From the NCBI RefSeq assembly GCF_901709675.1, contig NC_051102.1:8777412-8841411 (forward strand): a stretch of DNA of 64,000 bases, read 5' to 3'. A program made the position numbers and the translations under genes. Shown one piece after another: positions 13,101 through 42,420 of the stretch; positions within the stretch are counted from its first letter, which is position 1, and each line of letters opens with the position of its first letter. Source of the stretch: Syngnathus acus (taxonomy: Eukaryota > Chordata > Actinopteri > Syngnathiformes > Syngnathidae). Below the pieces are notes generated by a model. The model was not told the DNA's origin. It did not search any database and saw only the letters and a program-made list of their open reading frames with translations.

Positions 13101-14041
13101 AATAGTGTCATCCTCAATTCTATAGGAAACATTTCAAGTGCCATTTTAATTTTTTTAACCATGATATACCATTAACAACTGTATACAATTAAGTTTCCTG
13201 AACTTCATAAAAAAAAAAAAAAATCAGTTGAGGTGTTGTTTCTGTTTACCATCCCACAGTTTGAATTATTGACCTTTTCATTGTAAAAATAGAATAAAAT
13301 ACAAGTCGAACCATTCATACAACAGAAGGCCTCGTTAATAAAACATTAATAGCTACAGCTTGCAAACGTCCAAAGGTCTGAGTGAGATCACGGTAGATGG
13401 GAATTAGGGAGGGGCGTTCCGAGCATTTCCTCTGTTATGGTCACAACCTTCCTTAAGCAAGAGGATTCCATGGTATCAGTTACCCCATAGTCATTGCGAT
13501 AATAGTTTGTTTAACATGCTGATTCAGCACAGTTCCGACTATTCCCTTTTTATTTTTCCCCTCTGCTACTACTACCGCTTTGGCTTTAGTCTGGATTTTA
13601 ATTGTAAACAGCATTCTAATAGTTTATTATTATTATCTAATTTATTATTATTATTATTATTATAGCATTTAAAAAAAAAAAAGTTATGTGCTTTGGAATT
13701 GACATGTTTGATGACGTTTGAGCCAAAGCAACAGGTAGTTATGGAGGAACCTCAACTTACCTTATCACTCCTCCTCCTCCTCCGCCACCGCCGCCGCCAG
13801 CTCCCATGCTAACTTGCATTTTGCGGCCGCCGGTGCCACCTCCGCCGTGCATTGAAGACCTGGAGTAGGTGGTCTTGTAAGAGTAGCCGCCGTCCCCCAT
13901 CTGGTATTCCCCTCCTTGGAAACCGTTGCCAGATGTAAAAACGTCGTTTCTCATGTAGCTTGACGACGACAAGTCCGGCCGGGAATTACTCCGCTGGCCC
14001 ATAGACGCCAGTCTGGACGTGGAGCCGCCGAACATGCTCAT
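1187..14041 (-). CDS. dsp: Desmoplakin, 24 coding exons, 2714 aa
   Basis: Cytoskeletal linker of desmosomes: the N-terminal plakin part binds plakoglobin/plakophilin at the membrane and the C-terminal plakin repeats bind intermediate filaments. Exons in transcript order: 14041-13761, 12480-12396, 12255-12137, 12044-11855, 10813-10688, 10555-10496, 10416-10249, 10170-10066, 9986-9891, 9820-9695, 9612-9454, 9370-9216, 8979-8853, 8784-8598, 8514-8327, 8109-7928, 7847-7709, 7617-7424, 7346-7184, 7095-7012, 6925-6818, 6665-6567, 6493-4679, 4375-1187. All phases join and the sum is 8145 bp. Seen: Gly/Ser-rich head (starts MSMFGGSTSRL), spectrin-like plakin domain with an embedded SH3 (about residues 485-550, ending GPGGLDMLIPSV), coiled-coil rod about 1030-1805, three plakin-repeat domains about 1820-2660, and the tail GSRSGSRSGSRRGS. 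The start is the first of two close ATGs (MSM). The 24-exon layout matches what I recall of human DSP. Intron 19 appears to use a GC donor. Fish can have two dsp copies; which one this is cannot be told here. Confidence 0.97.
4376..4678 (-). other. dsp: In-frame, stop-free last intron of dsp
   Basis: This 303-bp intron separates the long rod exon (ending FQKQSFE) from the terminal exon (starting TSIMVHESQ). It begins gtattt and ends ccgcag on the minus strand. Its length is a multiple of three and it has no stop in the dsp frame, so the reading frame stays open across both exons and the intron. The 101 codons do not read like coiled coil (for example LLLSPQ and RKCHCYSD). Human DSP, as I recall it, passes directly from FQKQALE to ASNRIQES at this point, which supports an intron. 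Confidence 0.85.
11898..11963 (-). repeat. dsp: 21-bp coding repeat (GSMGASA) in dsp exon 4
   Basis: About three copies of a 21-bp unit encode tandem GSMGAxA heptads in the N-terminal plakin region, between LEHMYGGVQQQF and FKDAMAWISQQK. The flanks align with conserved desmoplakin sequence. The insert is low complexity and may vary in length between individuals. Confidence 0.8.
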
Positions 14042-16027
14042 CTCGGCACGGGCTGCGAAACCTTTTTTTTGATGTGGGGAAAAAAAAATCTGCCAGATAG
14101 GTTTTAGTGTTTGGGGGGACAGACCGTGCGCCCTTTTTGCCCTGCGTGGCCGTCTCCTGGTGCGCTGAGTTCGGTCTGCTGTGAATAGGCGGAAGCTGCG
14201 CGCTTTTGGATCGCAAAGAAACCACACCTTTCACTGTGCGTGTGTGCGCGCATTTACGAAACACTCTCTCTAGCTGACAGGCAGAGCACTGAACTCTCTC
14301 ACTGACATTTTACTGAAGGGCTGACTGCACATGTAAAACTTTGTAAACTTAGGGAATTGCAAGCGCGCATAGCGAAAAATAATGATGCTAATCATTGAAC
14401 TGGGAATCGGACTTCGGACTGTGACTTGGAAAATACTCAAAGAATTAGAAAGCAGACTTATTCAATTAAAATCTTTATCAATGTTTGTGTTGAATTTGAG
14501 TGAAGCGCTCCAAAAAGTCCAAATGATTTGTCCTACGTCATTCTGACTGCCTGCAAACATAAATTTCCTGTGTGGTGACTTTTCCGTTGGCGTCAATTAA
14601 ATGAAGCCTCAGCAACAATGGAGGGGGGGCGTTAAACCGATAGCGGTGGTTTCATCAAGAATGTGTCGTCCCAGGTTCAACATTCTTGAGGTCAGAAGGA
14701 GGTCCATTTGAGAAAGCAGAGGCGGTCGAAAAAGTCAGTGACAATCGGGACCAGCCCTTCCCTTTTCGTCTGTGCTGCGCGCTCACGCTGCCTAATTGCG
14801 CCGTTTGCATGCGGCCACATGCAGGTAGGCGTGTCAGGAGTGCAAGGATGAGGCACGCAACTAAAGTGTCGAGAAAGTAACCAGTTTGCTGCACACATGC
14901 GTGTGTTTATATAGACATGCATGGTATGAGGGGCCGTCTGGGACCGAACTAAAATCTGCATTTCAGTAGCGCGAATGAGGCCCCTCGTGTCCCCATAAAA
15001 CGTCGGCAGCGACAGCAAGAGACAATGCGCCCTGCGGCTTTACAATTGCTGATCTATTGCAAACTACAGCGTCTTGTAGTAAACGTGTGGGAAAGAAAGG
15101 AGGGCGGGCATGGCCGTGCATAATAACTGGAAGTTCTCAGGAAAACCAACACCCGGAGGTGGAATTCTACTTTCCCTCCTCTTCCTCCGACGCGCGCTTG
15201 TGCGTGTGCGTGTATTTCGTATTAACGACAGCGTAATCTCCATTTCCCAAAAATGATGACAGTCTGTTATGAACCACCATTTCAGGAAAGGCCAGTCTCA
15301 CGCTGAACACACCCATTACGCAAGACACACCCAGCATTTTTCTTCTTTTAGCGCAGGTGTTTTTTTTGTTTTTTTATGTATTAAACTCAACTTGACTGAA
15401 CTCGTATGAGAGCTTTGGCAAATGTGGAATGAACAAGTGAGGCCTATGAATTTTGCAGCCTTTTTCAGGGCTTGTGTTGCCAGGATTTAACGTGTTCGTC
15501 ACAAAATTCCCATGTAAAGTCTGACAAGTGAAAGTTGAACCTCCCCCAGCAAGATTCTTTCCACTGAAATGATAAGAATCTATTTCAAAGAACAGAATTT
15601 TTTTTTAAGCTAGTAAGTAAAAAGCTCTGAATTGTTGTGTGAGGGGTAAATGATTAACATAGTTTGTTTTCTAATGGGTGGAGGCTCGCCCCTGTTTTGC
15701 AAGCCAGTGAGGAGTGACAACCCAGCATTGTGACAGACAACACCTAGCTGCTTGACTCCTCCACGCTACAATTTGCAATGACTGCCGCACCACCTTGTGA
15801 GACAGCGTGACCTCATTCATTTCCAGACACTCGTGCTGACATCATATGCTGAGTAGACAGAAACTATATAAAAAGATGTTTTCGCCCCAATCTCTATGTA
15901 AGAACCTGACGTTATCTCATTTGTTACCAGCAAACATGTCCTGATTTGACTGGACAAGCCCAAATGTCTCGGTCGTGACTAATCGCCTCTTTGCAGGAGC
16001 GCTGATGAATGTGTTGTTGTGTGTGGG

Positions 16028-16215
16028 CAGCATGGCGACGTAGCGGTTAGCACGCATGTTACAGAACTACGGTTCAGTGTTTGAATCTTGGCTCCCTTTA
16101 GTTTATATTCTTTTGTAACATATTTTAGTACCGATATTATAGCAGCACGCTAGCATTGCGGTAACACGATAGCCTCACACTTGAGATGTTCTGAGTTAGA
16201 ATCTCACGCTACCCA
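16028..16215 (+). repeat. Two degenerate tRNA-like (SINE head) modules
   Basis: Two adjacent stretches, about 16028-16095 and 16143-16215, resemble the tRNA-derived heads of fish SINEs. Each has a box A-like part (GGCGACGTAGCGGTTAGCAC; GCATTGCGGTAACACG) and a box B-like part (TGTTTGAATCT; GTTAGAATCTC). Neither folds as an evident intact tRNA, so these are treated as relics. Confidence 0.45.
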
Positions 16216-18752
16216 AAAATATCGCATCCTGTTTATTTTGTCTTTATCTCTAAGATAAACAGTCGGCACTGTTCGCTATGGTGTGAATTTAATTGCATGC
16301 TCGAAAACACACACCCAGGCGGGCGCACACACAATGTGTAATAGAGTTTGTCATGAACCTGTCAAGCAATACGTTGCAAAATCCGTGATCAGGTGGACTT
16401 TGAGTCCTAATGGTCTTATTTTTTGTATCTAGCCCAAGTCTAGCACAAAGTGCAGTCTAAATCTAAGCATGGGTGCATTTTCTTTTTTTGGGAGGACATT
16501 CTCAGCCAATCAAGCAGCTCCCCTCATTCCTTTTAAAGTCAGCGTTGCACGACTTGCGCCACAATTTAGACCTGGTTTAACCTGGTCTAAAATCCAATCT
16601 ACTTTCACTCACTAAATTGACAGGTCTGTCTGCCAGAACGCAAACTAGATTTGCCTGGGCATGAAAATGAAGATGTGCCAGTCTACTAAAATATGGCCCC
16701 TGTGTTTTTATCATAATCAGTCCGAATAAAAACCTCGTACCAGGTCTGTGTGCTCAAATACCAAACTCACTACAGACACACCCTGGAGTTTTTGTTGTTG
16801 TTTTTTAAAAAAAAAATCTTTTGTGTATTACACGTGTCGAGCCGGTTTAAGAGTCACGACCAGACACTCTCTGGCTCGCTCTCGTTCTCTCTCTCTCTCA
16901 CGCGCACACACACCTTGAGTCACTATATGGGCACATGCCAGGGCGGCTCCTGACACACCTGCATTAGTTGCTAGGGAGGAGAAGAATCCAAGTTCAAATG
17001 GCAACAAACCGCACACAAGTGGGACGTAAATGCAGGCACGACGGTTGACTGGTTTCTGTTGGAGCGCAGCCAGGTGTTTTACCTATTAAGTGTTTGCACC
17101 AGCCTTGGCTGAAGGGCGTGTTTGCATAATCAGAAAGTTATGTCTTTTTAATTGTTTTTCTGCTTCACAGGAAGATATACAACAGTTTAAAATGCTTAAG
17201 TCTGAATTAATGACTGCACACAATACCATGCACAGTATAACAGGTGCTTAAAACGGCCATATACTGTACTTACTGTATTTTTTTTAGTTTTCAAAGACAC
17301 TGAATTGTACTAATTCTGAAAACGGTCGGTTACTCCATACTTCCTGCAGGGAGCACTAATGTGTAAGAAACCATTCGGCAAGTTTTTTTTTTTCCCCGCT
17401 GAGCTCAGGTTTCAAAGGTTCCACAAGGTGATCTTTGCGTGTAATGCTCCATTATGACCACAAGAGGGAAGCATTGCAGTACTCGTAGTAGTAATATGCT
17501 GCCATATGGTCAGTATACTTCATCAAGCATGTGGGGGTGGGTAAAATATCAATACTGTATGTGTAATTTGCTGCCTTTTTACACCCCCGTATTTTTAATT
17601 TCAGTCGTAGTTATTAAAGCACTCGATGAAAGTCCTTAATTAAAAATGAGCATTTGTTTACATACTTTAAACACCATTCGTGAGTTATATCCTCCTGTGT
17701 GTTTACGCCACTCTCTTAATTATTATTTTAGTTTGTTTGATGTATTGACAGTTAAATAACTCAATTTCAATTTAAGCTAGACCAAGATGTGATAAAACAT
17801 TTTTTTATCACCATTGCCAGCTTAATGAGTTCAAACATTATGTTTTGGCAACGTTGTGTAAAGCCACAAGCTGCATGTCATAAAACAGAAAATAAAAATA
17901 TGTCATAGTAAATTATTACTTAGTCAAAAAAATCATCGATCCATTTTGTGTTTGCCTCATATGCACTCTTCTTTTTATAGTGTCCAATATGGAAGACAAA
18001 CCTCAAATGAATTATGCACATTAAACACGAAATGTATTCTTTATCAAGGACTATATTTAAAAAAAAAAAAAAAACTTGACATGATCAAGCGCAAGTTTGA
18101 TTTGTTGTCATCCACTGAAGATGAATGTTTTGAGGTTCCTTCTTCTGCACAAATCCACTTACCAACCACTTACTTGGTTAGACTTGCATAATATTCTGAA
18201 TTTAAATAGGAATTTATTGTATAGCTGCCAACAGGAAGAGGGACTGAACGAATCATATTCAAATTCATGTTAAATGGGAGTCAGCACCTGTCAGTGGCAA
18301 AACAAACCTAAGGAAAATAAACCCCGCCCCCTCCAAAAACACCAACTTCATACTAAATGCGATAAGTGCATTTGTCGTCAGGTTTGAAATATTTAATTCT
18401 CATTATTTTGATTCTATGCAGTGACCAAGAATACGCGCCAAGTGTGCCAAGTGTGAATGAGGAGGACGTCCCTAGGTAGGAGCCATGTTAGGTGAGTCCG
18501 CCTCTCCACGCATCCTTCTGCTCAGGTGCGTTACTAGCTTCTCACTTCCGGGAGCTCAACTACCTCGGACCACTTGCAGGCACCGACACAATGGACCGGA
18601 CGGCTGGAGGGAAGGTCGCCGTATAATTGGTGACCTGCAGCGTCGGCGACGCACACTGGCTGCAGACGAAGAAGTGTTTCCCGACAACAGAAGCGAGTCT
18701 TCCAGTCCACTTGATGTGGCTCCCCCGCTGGAGGTGAGCGCATTGACGCATT

Positions 18753-18887
18753 GTGGAGTCGACAGGGTGGGGGGAGAAGGAGGAGGAGGGGGTGGCGGAG
18801 GAGGAGGGGGGTGGCGGCGGCGGCGGTGGTGTTCGTAGTGGTGGTGTTGGAGGGGGGGCGCGCACTGCATCTACCGGCGGAAGCGCG
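18753..18887 (+). other. slc22a23: Possible N-terminal extension of slc22a23
   Basis: An ATG at 18753 is in frame with the chosen start at 18888 with no stop between. The 45 extra codons are dominated by GGA/GGC/GAG triplets (Gly and Glu runs), which looks like GC-rich 5' UTR rather than conserved protein. A longer product cannot be excluded. Confidence 0.35.
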
Positions 18888-36514
<17,627 letters not shown>

Positions 36515-36543
36515 TGATGATGCGGCAAACAAATCCCCTTGTG

Positions 36544-36581
<38 letters not shown>

Positions 36582-39500
36582 CCGTGCCAGCCTGGAGTTG
36601 GCTGGTCTTTAAAGACGATCCCTTTCCTTTTCCTGCACAAGAGACCGTTTCATGATGGCATTGTTTCCCTTTTTTTTTTTTATGTCACAGGAAAAAAGAA
36701 AAAAAAAATCACCAGCCTATAAACTCCATTGATGGACAAATTAAAAAAAAAAAAAATCTCAAGCGTCAATCAGAAGCAAGCGTCAGAACGTGAGGACAAA
36801 TGCTGCTGAGTAGTCCAAGTGAATAAGTGTTTGTGCTTAGCACATTTAGTAGGCCACGTTCTCAAAAATACTTTCCCCACCTTTATCGAGCCCATGCAGA
36901 AGACAAAAATACAACACTGCCCTCCATAATTATTGGAGCCCCTGTTTAACATGTGTTCTTTAGCTTTAAATAAATTCTGTTTTTTTTAACAATACAAGAC
37001 TAACATTTAAAACAAGAGTAAAATCCAACTTTGAACTCAAGTGCATTTATTCAGTGGGACAAAAACATTACCACCTTAAAAAATAATTCTGTGTGCCACA
37101 ATTATTAGAAAATGTATGTTGTAAATGACTAATAATTGAATTGTCTGCCGCTCCTTGTCAAATTGCCCATGACAGAAAGCTAAACAATAATTTTGGTAAC
37201 TATTCAAGCTGCTAATTTGGGCCATCATAAACTGCTCGGATAGATTATTATTATTATTGTAATGCACTATGAGGAAGAATAAGACTTGTTTTGGGGTCAG
37301 TCCCCAAGTAAACAATCACAGGCAACGGCAAACCAGAAAACCAAAATGAAAATGTTCAAATGGTGCCAAAAATGAGTATTGCATGTTTTGGGGGCTTCTT
37401 TTTGTGCAGCCCCCTGCCATAGACTGAATGCGGACGGAGTGAATTGGATCAATGGAGGCAATGAGAAGAAGCTGCATACAAAAGTGTCTTTTTTTTTTTT
37501 CTTTTCAAAGCAAAATGTTGTAATCTTGTAGTGATTTTGTCAGCGAGTGCATAATTGTGTGTGTGTGTGAGTGTAAACCAAATGGAAAACTATGATTGAC
37601 CTGATAAATGTACAAAGCTTCATCTTGCAATATTGCTGACATGACACACAATAGTCATCAGGCAAAAAGCAATTTTATTTTTGAAACATCCACGCACAAC
37701 TCAACTGCTTTCTAAGACTTGACTCTTCCGTCTATACTTGATTGTCTCGTTTACAACAGTGCTCATAAAGCAAACCAAGCATCATTACTGTAAAAACTCC
37801 AAAGCCAGACAAAGATTTTTTTGGGTTGTTTTGTTTTAAGATAATGACTCAAGGTTGCCGCCCTCATTCTATTGCGTGGAATTTGCCCTGGGAGGAATAG
37901 AAAGCGGCGCTCTCCGGAGACAATCTTGTGGTGCGTTCATGAAAACACGAAGAAAAAAAAACCCCACCAGGTACTTTCCAACAACGTTCTTCCTCCAAAT
38001 GCACTGACAACAAGATTGTGCTTGTTTTTTTGTTTTTCTTTCCTTCCTCCCTCTCATGCTTCCTTCCTGCGCGAATGATGTAACGCAGCCTGAATCAAAA
38101 TATGAGCGTGCTTTTTGCTGTTGTCGCTTTTCAAGGTGGCAATCCTCGATGGACGATCAAGTTGTGAAATTTTCATGCCAGTTGTCTGATGCTGCTACAC
38201 ACCTGAAAGCACAAATTCCCTGCAATCATGTGACATCACATTGATGGAATGGTAGAGGCACACTGAGAAGGAAGCAACAAAAATGTAGGCCAATTGTTTG
38301 ACCTGCTAAAAAGTCAAACGTGACAATAAAGGTATGAGAAAGAAAAGAATAGAAAATGGATTGTTATGAGAAAATACTCATTGTACAGGAAAAAAAGGTG
38401 GCTTTTTTTTTTTTTGCTTTGCCAGAATTTTGGTTGTCTTTTGTTTTCCTTTCATTAATATGAAATAACCCCTACAAATATCTGTATGAGTTCAATTAAT
38501 TTGAATTGTAATCAAAATTCACTTTATTTTCATGGTTCTGTTCTGCAGTTTCCATTCGTATGTGGCCCGAATAATAGAAAAAAGGGAAAAAGGAGCTTTC
38601 TTTGCGCAATTACTAATGCAGACTTCCTTCCATTTAGTGTGTGTGCGTCAGCAGCCATTTTAAAATAACAAATGACACGCTTGTGTCAAATCTCATCAAG
38701 CTTTTGCACGGTGCCGACTGAAGCGTCCGCAATATGACAATTTAGCACCGGCGGAAGCATTTGAGCGGACATCCGATCCAGTTAGATCATGTGGAGGACA
38801 AGTAGAACAGTGAATGTAAAAATGAAGGATGAAGGCAAAACGTGTGAAAGGTGATCAAGTGTTCAGGTTCGGCCTCCTTCCTCAAAGAAAGAGTTGAATG
38901 AATGTAAAAAAATAAACAAATAAATGGATTGTACTGTTTGATTTCTGAATGTTTGGTTAGACTTTGAGAATTCTTACATGCACTTGTATATAAGCCATAC
39001 CTGTTGTCAGAATAAACCACTATTTATTGATCGGCTGTCCACTTTGTGTGTCCCTGAGGGAAAATGTGTTGCGCAGTAAGAATGACTCTGACTGTGTGAC
39101 TCTTTGTAACCCAATCCTGCTACAAACTCTAAATCCTGTTTGGACAATTTCCTTGCAGGGGACACAATGAGGTTGCTAGGCAACGGGCCGCCGTGCAGGA
39201 AGAATGCCCCCACTGTTAACATGCTTTCCTCCTGACTGCAGCTTTATGTATATTGCAGCAGTGCTATCAATTGTCTTACAACTACACACACACACATGAT
39301 AAAGACACCCCTCCCACCCACACACACACCCCTCCCACCCCCAAAATGCAACAACAGGATTTCGATGGCTTGCCAAAGGCAACCTCTGCTCGGCTCGTAG
39401 AGGACAAAGGGCAGCTTAATGAATAGCTCGCCGGGACAGTAAAAAAGTAACAGCAATGTGCATGAGTGGGAAGAAAGAACATAGAGTGAACATGCTTTGA

Positions 39501-39755
39501 AGGCCGACGTTCAATCCCCAGCCAAACAGGATGTGAGACAAAAGGAGAACTTCGATTTAGGCCGCCTTTTTAAGCCCGACCCGGGGCTTTCATATCAGTC
39601 ACTTCTTGTTATTAAAAATGTTATAAGGGCAGCGAGGTGACGTGCTGTCGTGGTTTGCAGGCCCGAGGTCGGGGAACGGGATCGCATGCCATCTCCGCTG
39701 TGCGAACAGTAAATGTATATGTGGTCTTTTAAAGCTTTTATTTATGAAAAATTGT
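36515..39755 (+). other. slc22a23: slc22a23 3' UTR and flank
   Basis: No coding gene is supported. A pure A run of about 33 bp lies at 36548-36580, just after the stop. A polyadenylation hexamer AATAAA occurs at 36969-36974; later ones near 38322 and 39011 could serve a longer 3' UTR. The region is AT-rich with no recognisable exon. In mammals PSMG4 lies between SLC22A23 and TUBB2; I find nothing resembling it here. Confidence 0.55.
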
Positions 39756-40104
39756 CAATTTTTCCCCCAAAAAGCCTTACTATACATGGTCATCTTTGTT
39801 TTCATCATACTTTTTTTGTATTAAAAAAAAGCTTTACTATACATGGTCATGGTCTATTTATTTTTACAATTTTTTTTTTAAATTAAAAGCCTTACTATAC
39901 ATGGTCATCTTTATTTTCATCAAGCCTCACTATACATGGTCATTTTCCTACAAAAAAGAAGCTTTACTATTTATTATCCTTTTTTAAAAAATTAAAAGCT
40001 TTACTATATATGGTCAATTTCTCCCCCCATAAAAGCCTTACTATACAATGGTCATCTTTTTTTCATCATTCTTTTCTTTTGATAAAATCAAATAATTAAA
40101 AATC
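39756..40104. repeat. Left CTTACTATACATGGTCAT repeat block
   Basis: At least seven diverged copies of an AT-rich module with the core AGCCTTACTATACATGGTCA, separated by T-rich and A-rich spacers containing CATCTTT, TTTCATCA and ATTAAAA. The same module recurs on the far side of the hairpin array (43.3-44.1 kb). Function and family unknown. Confidence 0.8.
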
Positions 40105-40512
40105 ATGGTCAAAGCTTCACAGAAAGTGAAAAGTGCCACACCCGCCCTCACCCCCACTTTCTGATTGGCTGTTTGATCTGTGACATCACTTGGACACTCC
40201 ATTAGGTACACCCATTTTCAAGTGTACCTAATAAGAGTCTAGTCCTCGGGGCCGCGTTCCAATATGTTTTCCAAGTTACCCTCGTTAGTGCACCTGCGTG
40301 AAAAGTTTTAGCCACTTTCACGTTCTGCAGGAGCTAAAACTTTTCACGCAGGTGCACTTAACGAGGGAATCACACGGACACTCCATTAGGTACACCGCCA
40401 TTTTCAAGTGTTCCTAATAACAGGCCACTTTGTTAGGGAAATATCAAGGTCAAAGGTCACAGGTGTCAAGCTCTAGTCCTCGGGGCCGCGTTCCAATATG
40501 TTTTCCAAGTTA

Positions 40513-40602
40513 CCCTCGTTAAGTGCACCTGCGTGAAAAGTTTTAGCCACTTTCACGTTCTGCAGGAGCTAAAACTTTTCACGCAGGTGCACTTAACGAG
40601 GG
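40513..40602. repeat. Representative 35-bp-arm hairpin in the 234-bp unit
   Basis: The left arm 40513-40547 and right arm 40568-40602 are exact inverted copies (35 bp) around a 20-bp loop. The arms contain CACCTGCGTGAAAAGTTTTA and its complement. The hairpin recurs, with occasional mismatches, in each compound unit from 40.29 to 41.54 kb. Confidence 0.92.
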
Positions 40603-41631
40603 AATCACACGGACACTCCATTAGGTACACCGCCATTTTCAAGTGTACCTCATAACAGGCCACTTTATTAGGGAAATATCATGGTCAAAGGTCACAGGTG
40701 TCAAGCTCTAGTCCTCGGGCCGCGTTCCAATATGTTTTCCAAGTTACCCTCGTTAAGTGCACCTGCGTGAAAAGTTTTAGCCACTTTCACGTTCTGCAGG
40801 AGCTAAAACTTTTCACGCAGGTGCACTTAACGAGGGAATCACAAGGACACTCCATTAGGTACACCGCCATTTTCAAGTGTACCTCATAACAGGCCACTTT
40901 ATTAGGGAAATATCATGGTCAAAGGTCACAGGTGTCAAGCTCTAGTCCTCGGGGCCGCGTTCCAATATGTTTTCCAAGTTACCCTCGTTAAGCGCACCTG
41001 CGTGAAAAGTTTTAGCCACTTTCACGTTCTGCAGGAGCTAAAACTTTTCACGCAGGTGCACTTAACGAGGGAATCACACGGACACTCCATTAGGTACACC
41101 GCCATTTTCAAGTGTACCTCATAACAGGCCACTTTATTAGGAAATATCATGGTCAAAGGTCACAGGTGTCAAGCTCTAGTCCTCGGGGCCGCGTTCCAAT
41201 AGTTTTCCAAGTTACCCTCGTTAAGCGCACCTGCGTGAAAAGTTTTAGCCACTTTCACGTTCTGCAGGAGCTAAAACCTTTCACGCAGGTGCACTTAACG
41301 AGGGAATCACACGGACACTCCATTAGGTACACCGCCATTTTCAAGTGTACCTCATAACAGGCCACTTTATTAGGGAAATATCATGGTCAAAGGTCACAGG
41401 TGTCAAGCTCTAGTCCTCGGGGCCGCGTTCCAATATGTTTTCCAACATGCCCTCGTTAAGCGCACCTGCGTGAAAAGTTTTAGCCACTTTCACGTTCTGC
41501 AGGAGCTAAAACTTTTCACGCAGGTGCACTTAACGAGGGAATCACACGGACACTCCATTAGGTACACCGCCATTTTCAAGTGTTCCTAATAACAGGCCAC
41601 TTTATTAGGGAAATATCATGGTCAAAGGTCA

Positions 41632-41831
41632 CAGGTGTCAAGCTCTAGTCCTCGGGGCCGCGTTCCAACATGTTTTCCAAGATTCCCTCGTTAAGTGCAC
41701 CTGCGTGAAAAGTTTTAGCTCCTCAGAACGTGAAAATGACCAAAAACTTTTCACGCAGGTGTGTTTAACGAGGGTAACTTGGAAAACATATTGGAACGCG
41801 GCCCCTCGAGGACTGGAGGTCGACATTCCTG
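41632..41831. mobile_element. Near-complete foldback MITE in the last array copy
   Basis: In the seventh copy the foldback element keeps both long arms. The left end reads CAGGTGTCAAGCTCTAGTCC, then GGGGCCGCGTTCCAA and TGTTTTCCAAG. The right end is its imperfect inverse (CTTGGAAAACATATTGGAA, then CGCGGCC, GAGGACTGGAG, ending ATTCCTG). The CAGG ends resemble hAT-type termini, but no 8-bp target duplication is evident. No transposase. Confidence 0.75.
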
Positions 41832-42420
41832 GTTTAAGTGAAAAGTGCCACACCCGCCCCTCACCTCCACTTTCTGATTGGCTGGTTATCTGTGACATCA
41901 CTCGGACACTCCATTAGGTACACCGCCATTTTTAAGTGTACCTAATAACAGGCCAGTTCATTAGGGAAAAATCCTGGCCAAAGCTTAACTGAAAGTGAAA
42001 AGTGCCACACCCGCCCTCACCCCCACTTTCTGATTGGCTGTTTGATCTGTGACGTCACACGGACACTCCTTTAGGTACGCCGCCATTTTCAGGTGTACCT
42101 AATAACAGGCCACTTCATTAGGGAAAAATCATGGCCAAAGCTGAACTGAAAGTGAAAAGTGCCACACCCGCCCTCACCCCCACTTTCTGATTGGCTGGTT
42201 GATCTGTGACATCACTCGGACACTCCATTAGGTACACCGCCATTTTTAAGTGTACCTAATAACAGGCCACTTCATTAGGGAAAAATCATGGCCAAAGCCG
42301 AACTGAAAGTGAAAAGTGCCACACCCACCCTCACCTTCTGATTGGCTGGTTGATCTGTGACGTCACACAGACACTCCATTAGGTACACCACCATTTTCAG
42401 CTGTACCTAATAACTATGCA

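Larger units (their letters stand above)
14042..18887. other. Intergenic spacer between divergent dsp and slc22a23
   Basis: No gene is supported in this 4.8-kb gap between two head-to-head start codons, so it should hold the promoters of both. No TATA box stands out. It contains two tRNA-like remnants near 16.03 and 16.14 kb, homopolymer runs, and a purine/Gly-codon-rich stretch (18770-18860) just before the slc22a23 start. The rest shows nothing I can name. Confidence 0.6.
40105..42420. repeat. Nested satellite array: 157-bp unit and 234-bp compound unit
   Basis: Two related tandem repeats. The simple unit is 157 bp, with starts of GAAAGTGAAAAGTGCCAC at 40132, about 41834, 41991, 42148 and 42305. 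It also carries CTGATTGGCTG, TGTGACRTCAC and the inverted pair TTAGGTACACC / GTGTACCTAATAA. The compound unit is 234-235 bp, with AGTCCTCGG at 40241, 40475, 40710, 40944, 41178, 41412 and 41647. It keeps the right half of the simple unit but has a foldback element in place of the left half. Small open frames inside are repeat artefacts. Confidence 0.92.

Noticed and set aside
16028-16215. Functional tRNA genes
   Set aside because: Box A and B are recognisable but degenerate, and no cloverleaf with paired acceptor stem is evident; SINE relics are more likely.
39629-39715. Possible further SINE head near 39.63 kb
   Set aside because: GCAGCGAGGTGACGTGCTGT resembles a box A only loosely and no convincing box B follows.
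40241-41831. Regular repeats that could suggest a CRISPR array
   Set aside because: The units are contiguous 234-bp tandem copies with no unique spacers and no cas genes, in a vertebrate genome.
40698-41917. Repeated 63-99-codon open frames with the shared sequence CVKSFSHFHVLQEL
   Set aside because: They recur with the 234-bp satellite period and lie over the hairpin arms; no gene signal beyond the repeat.
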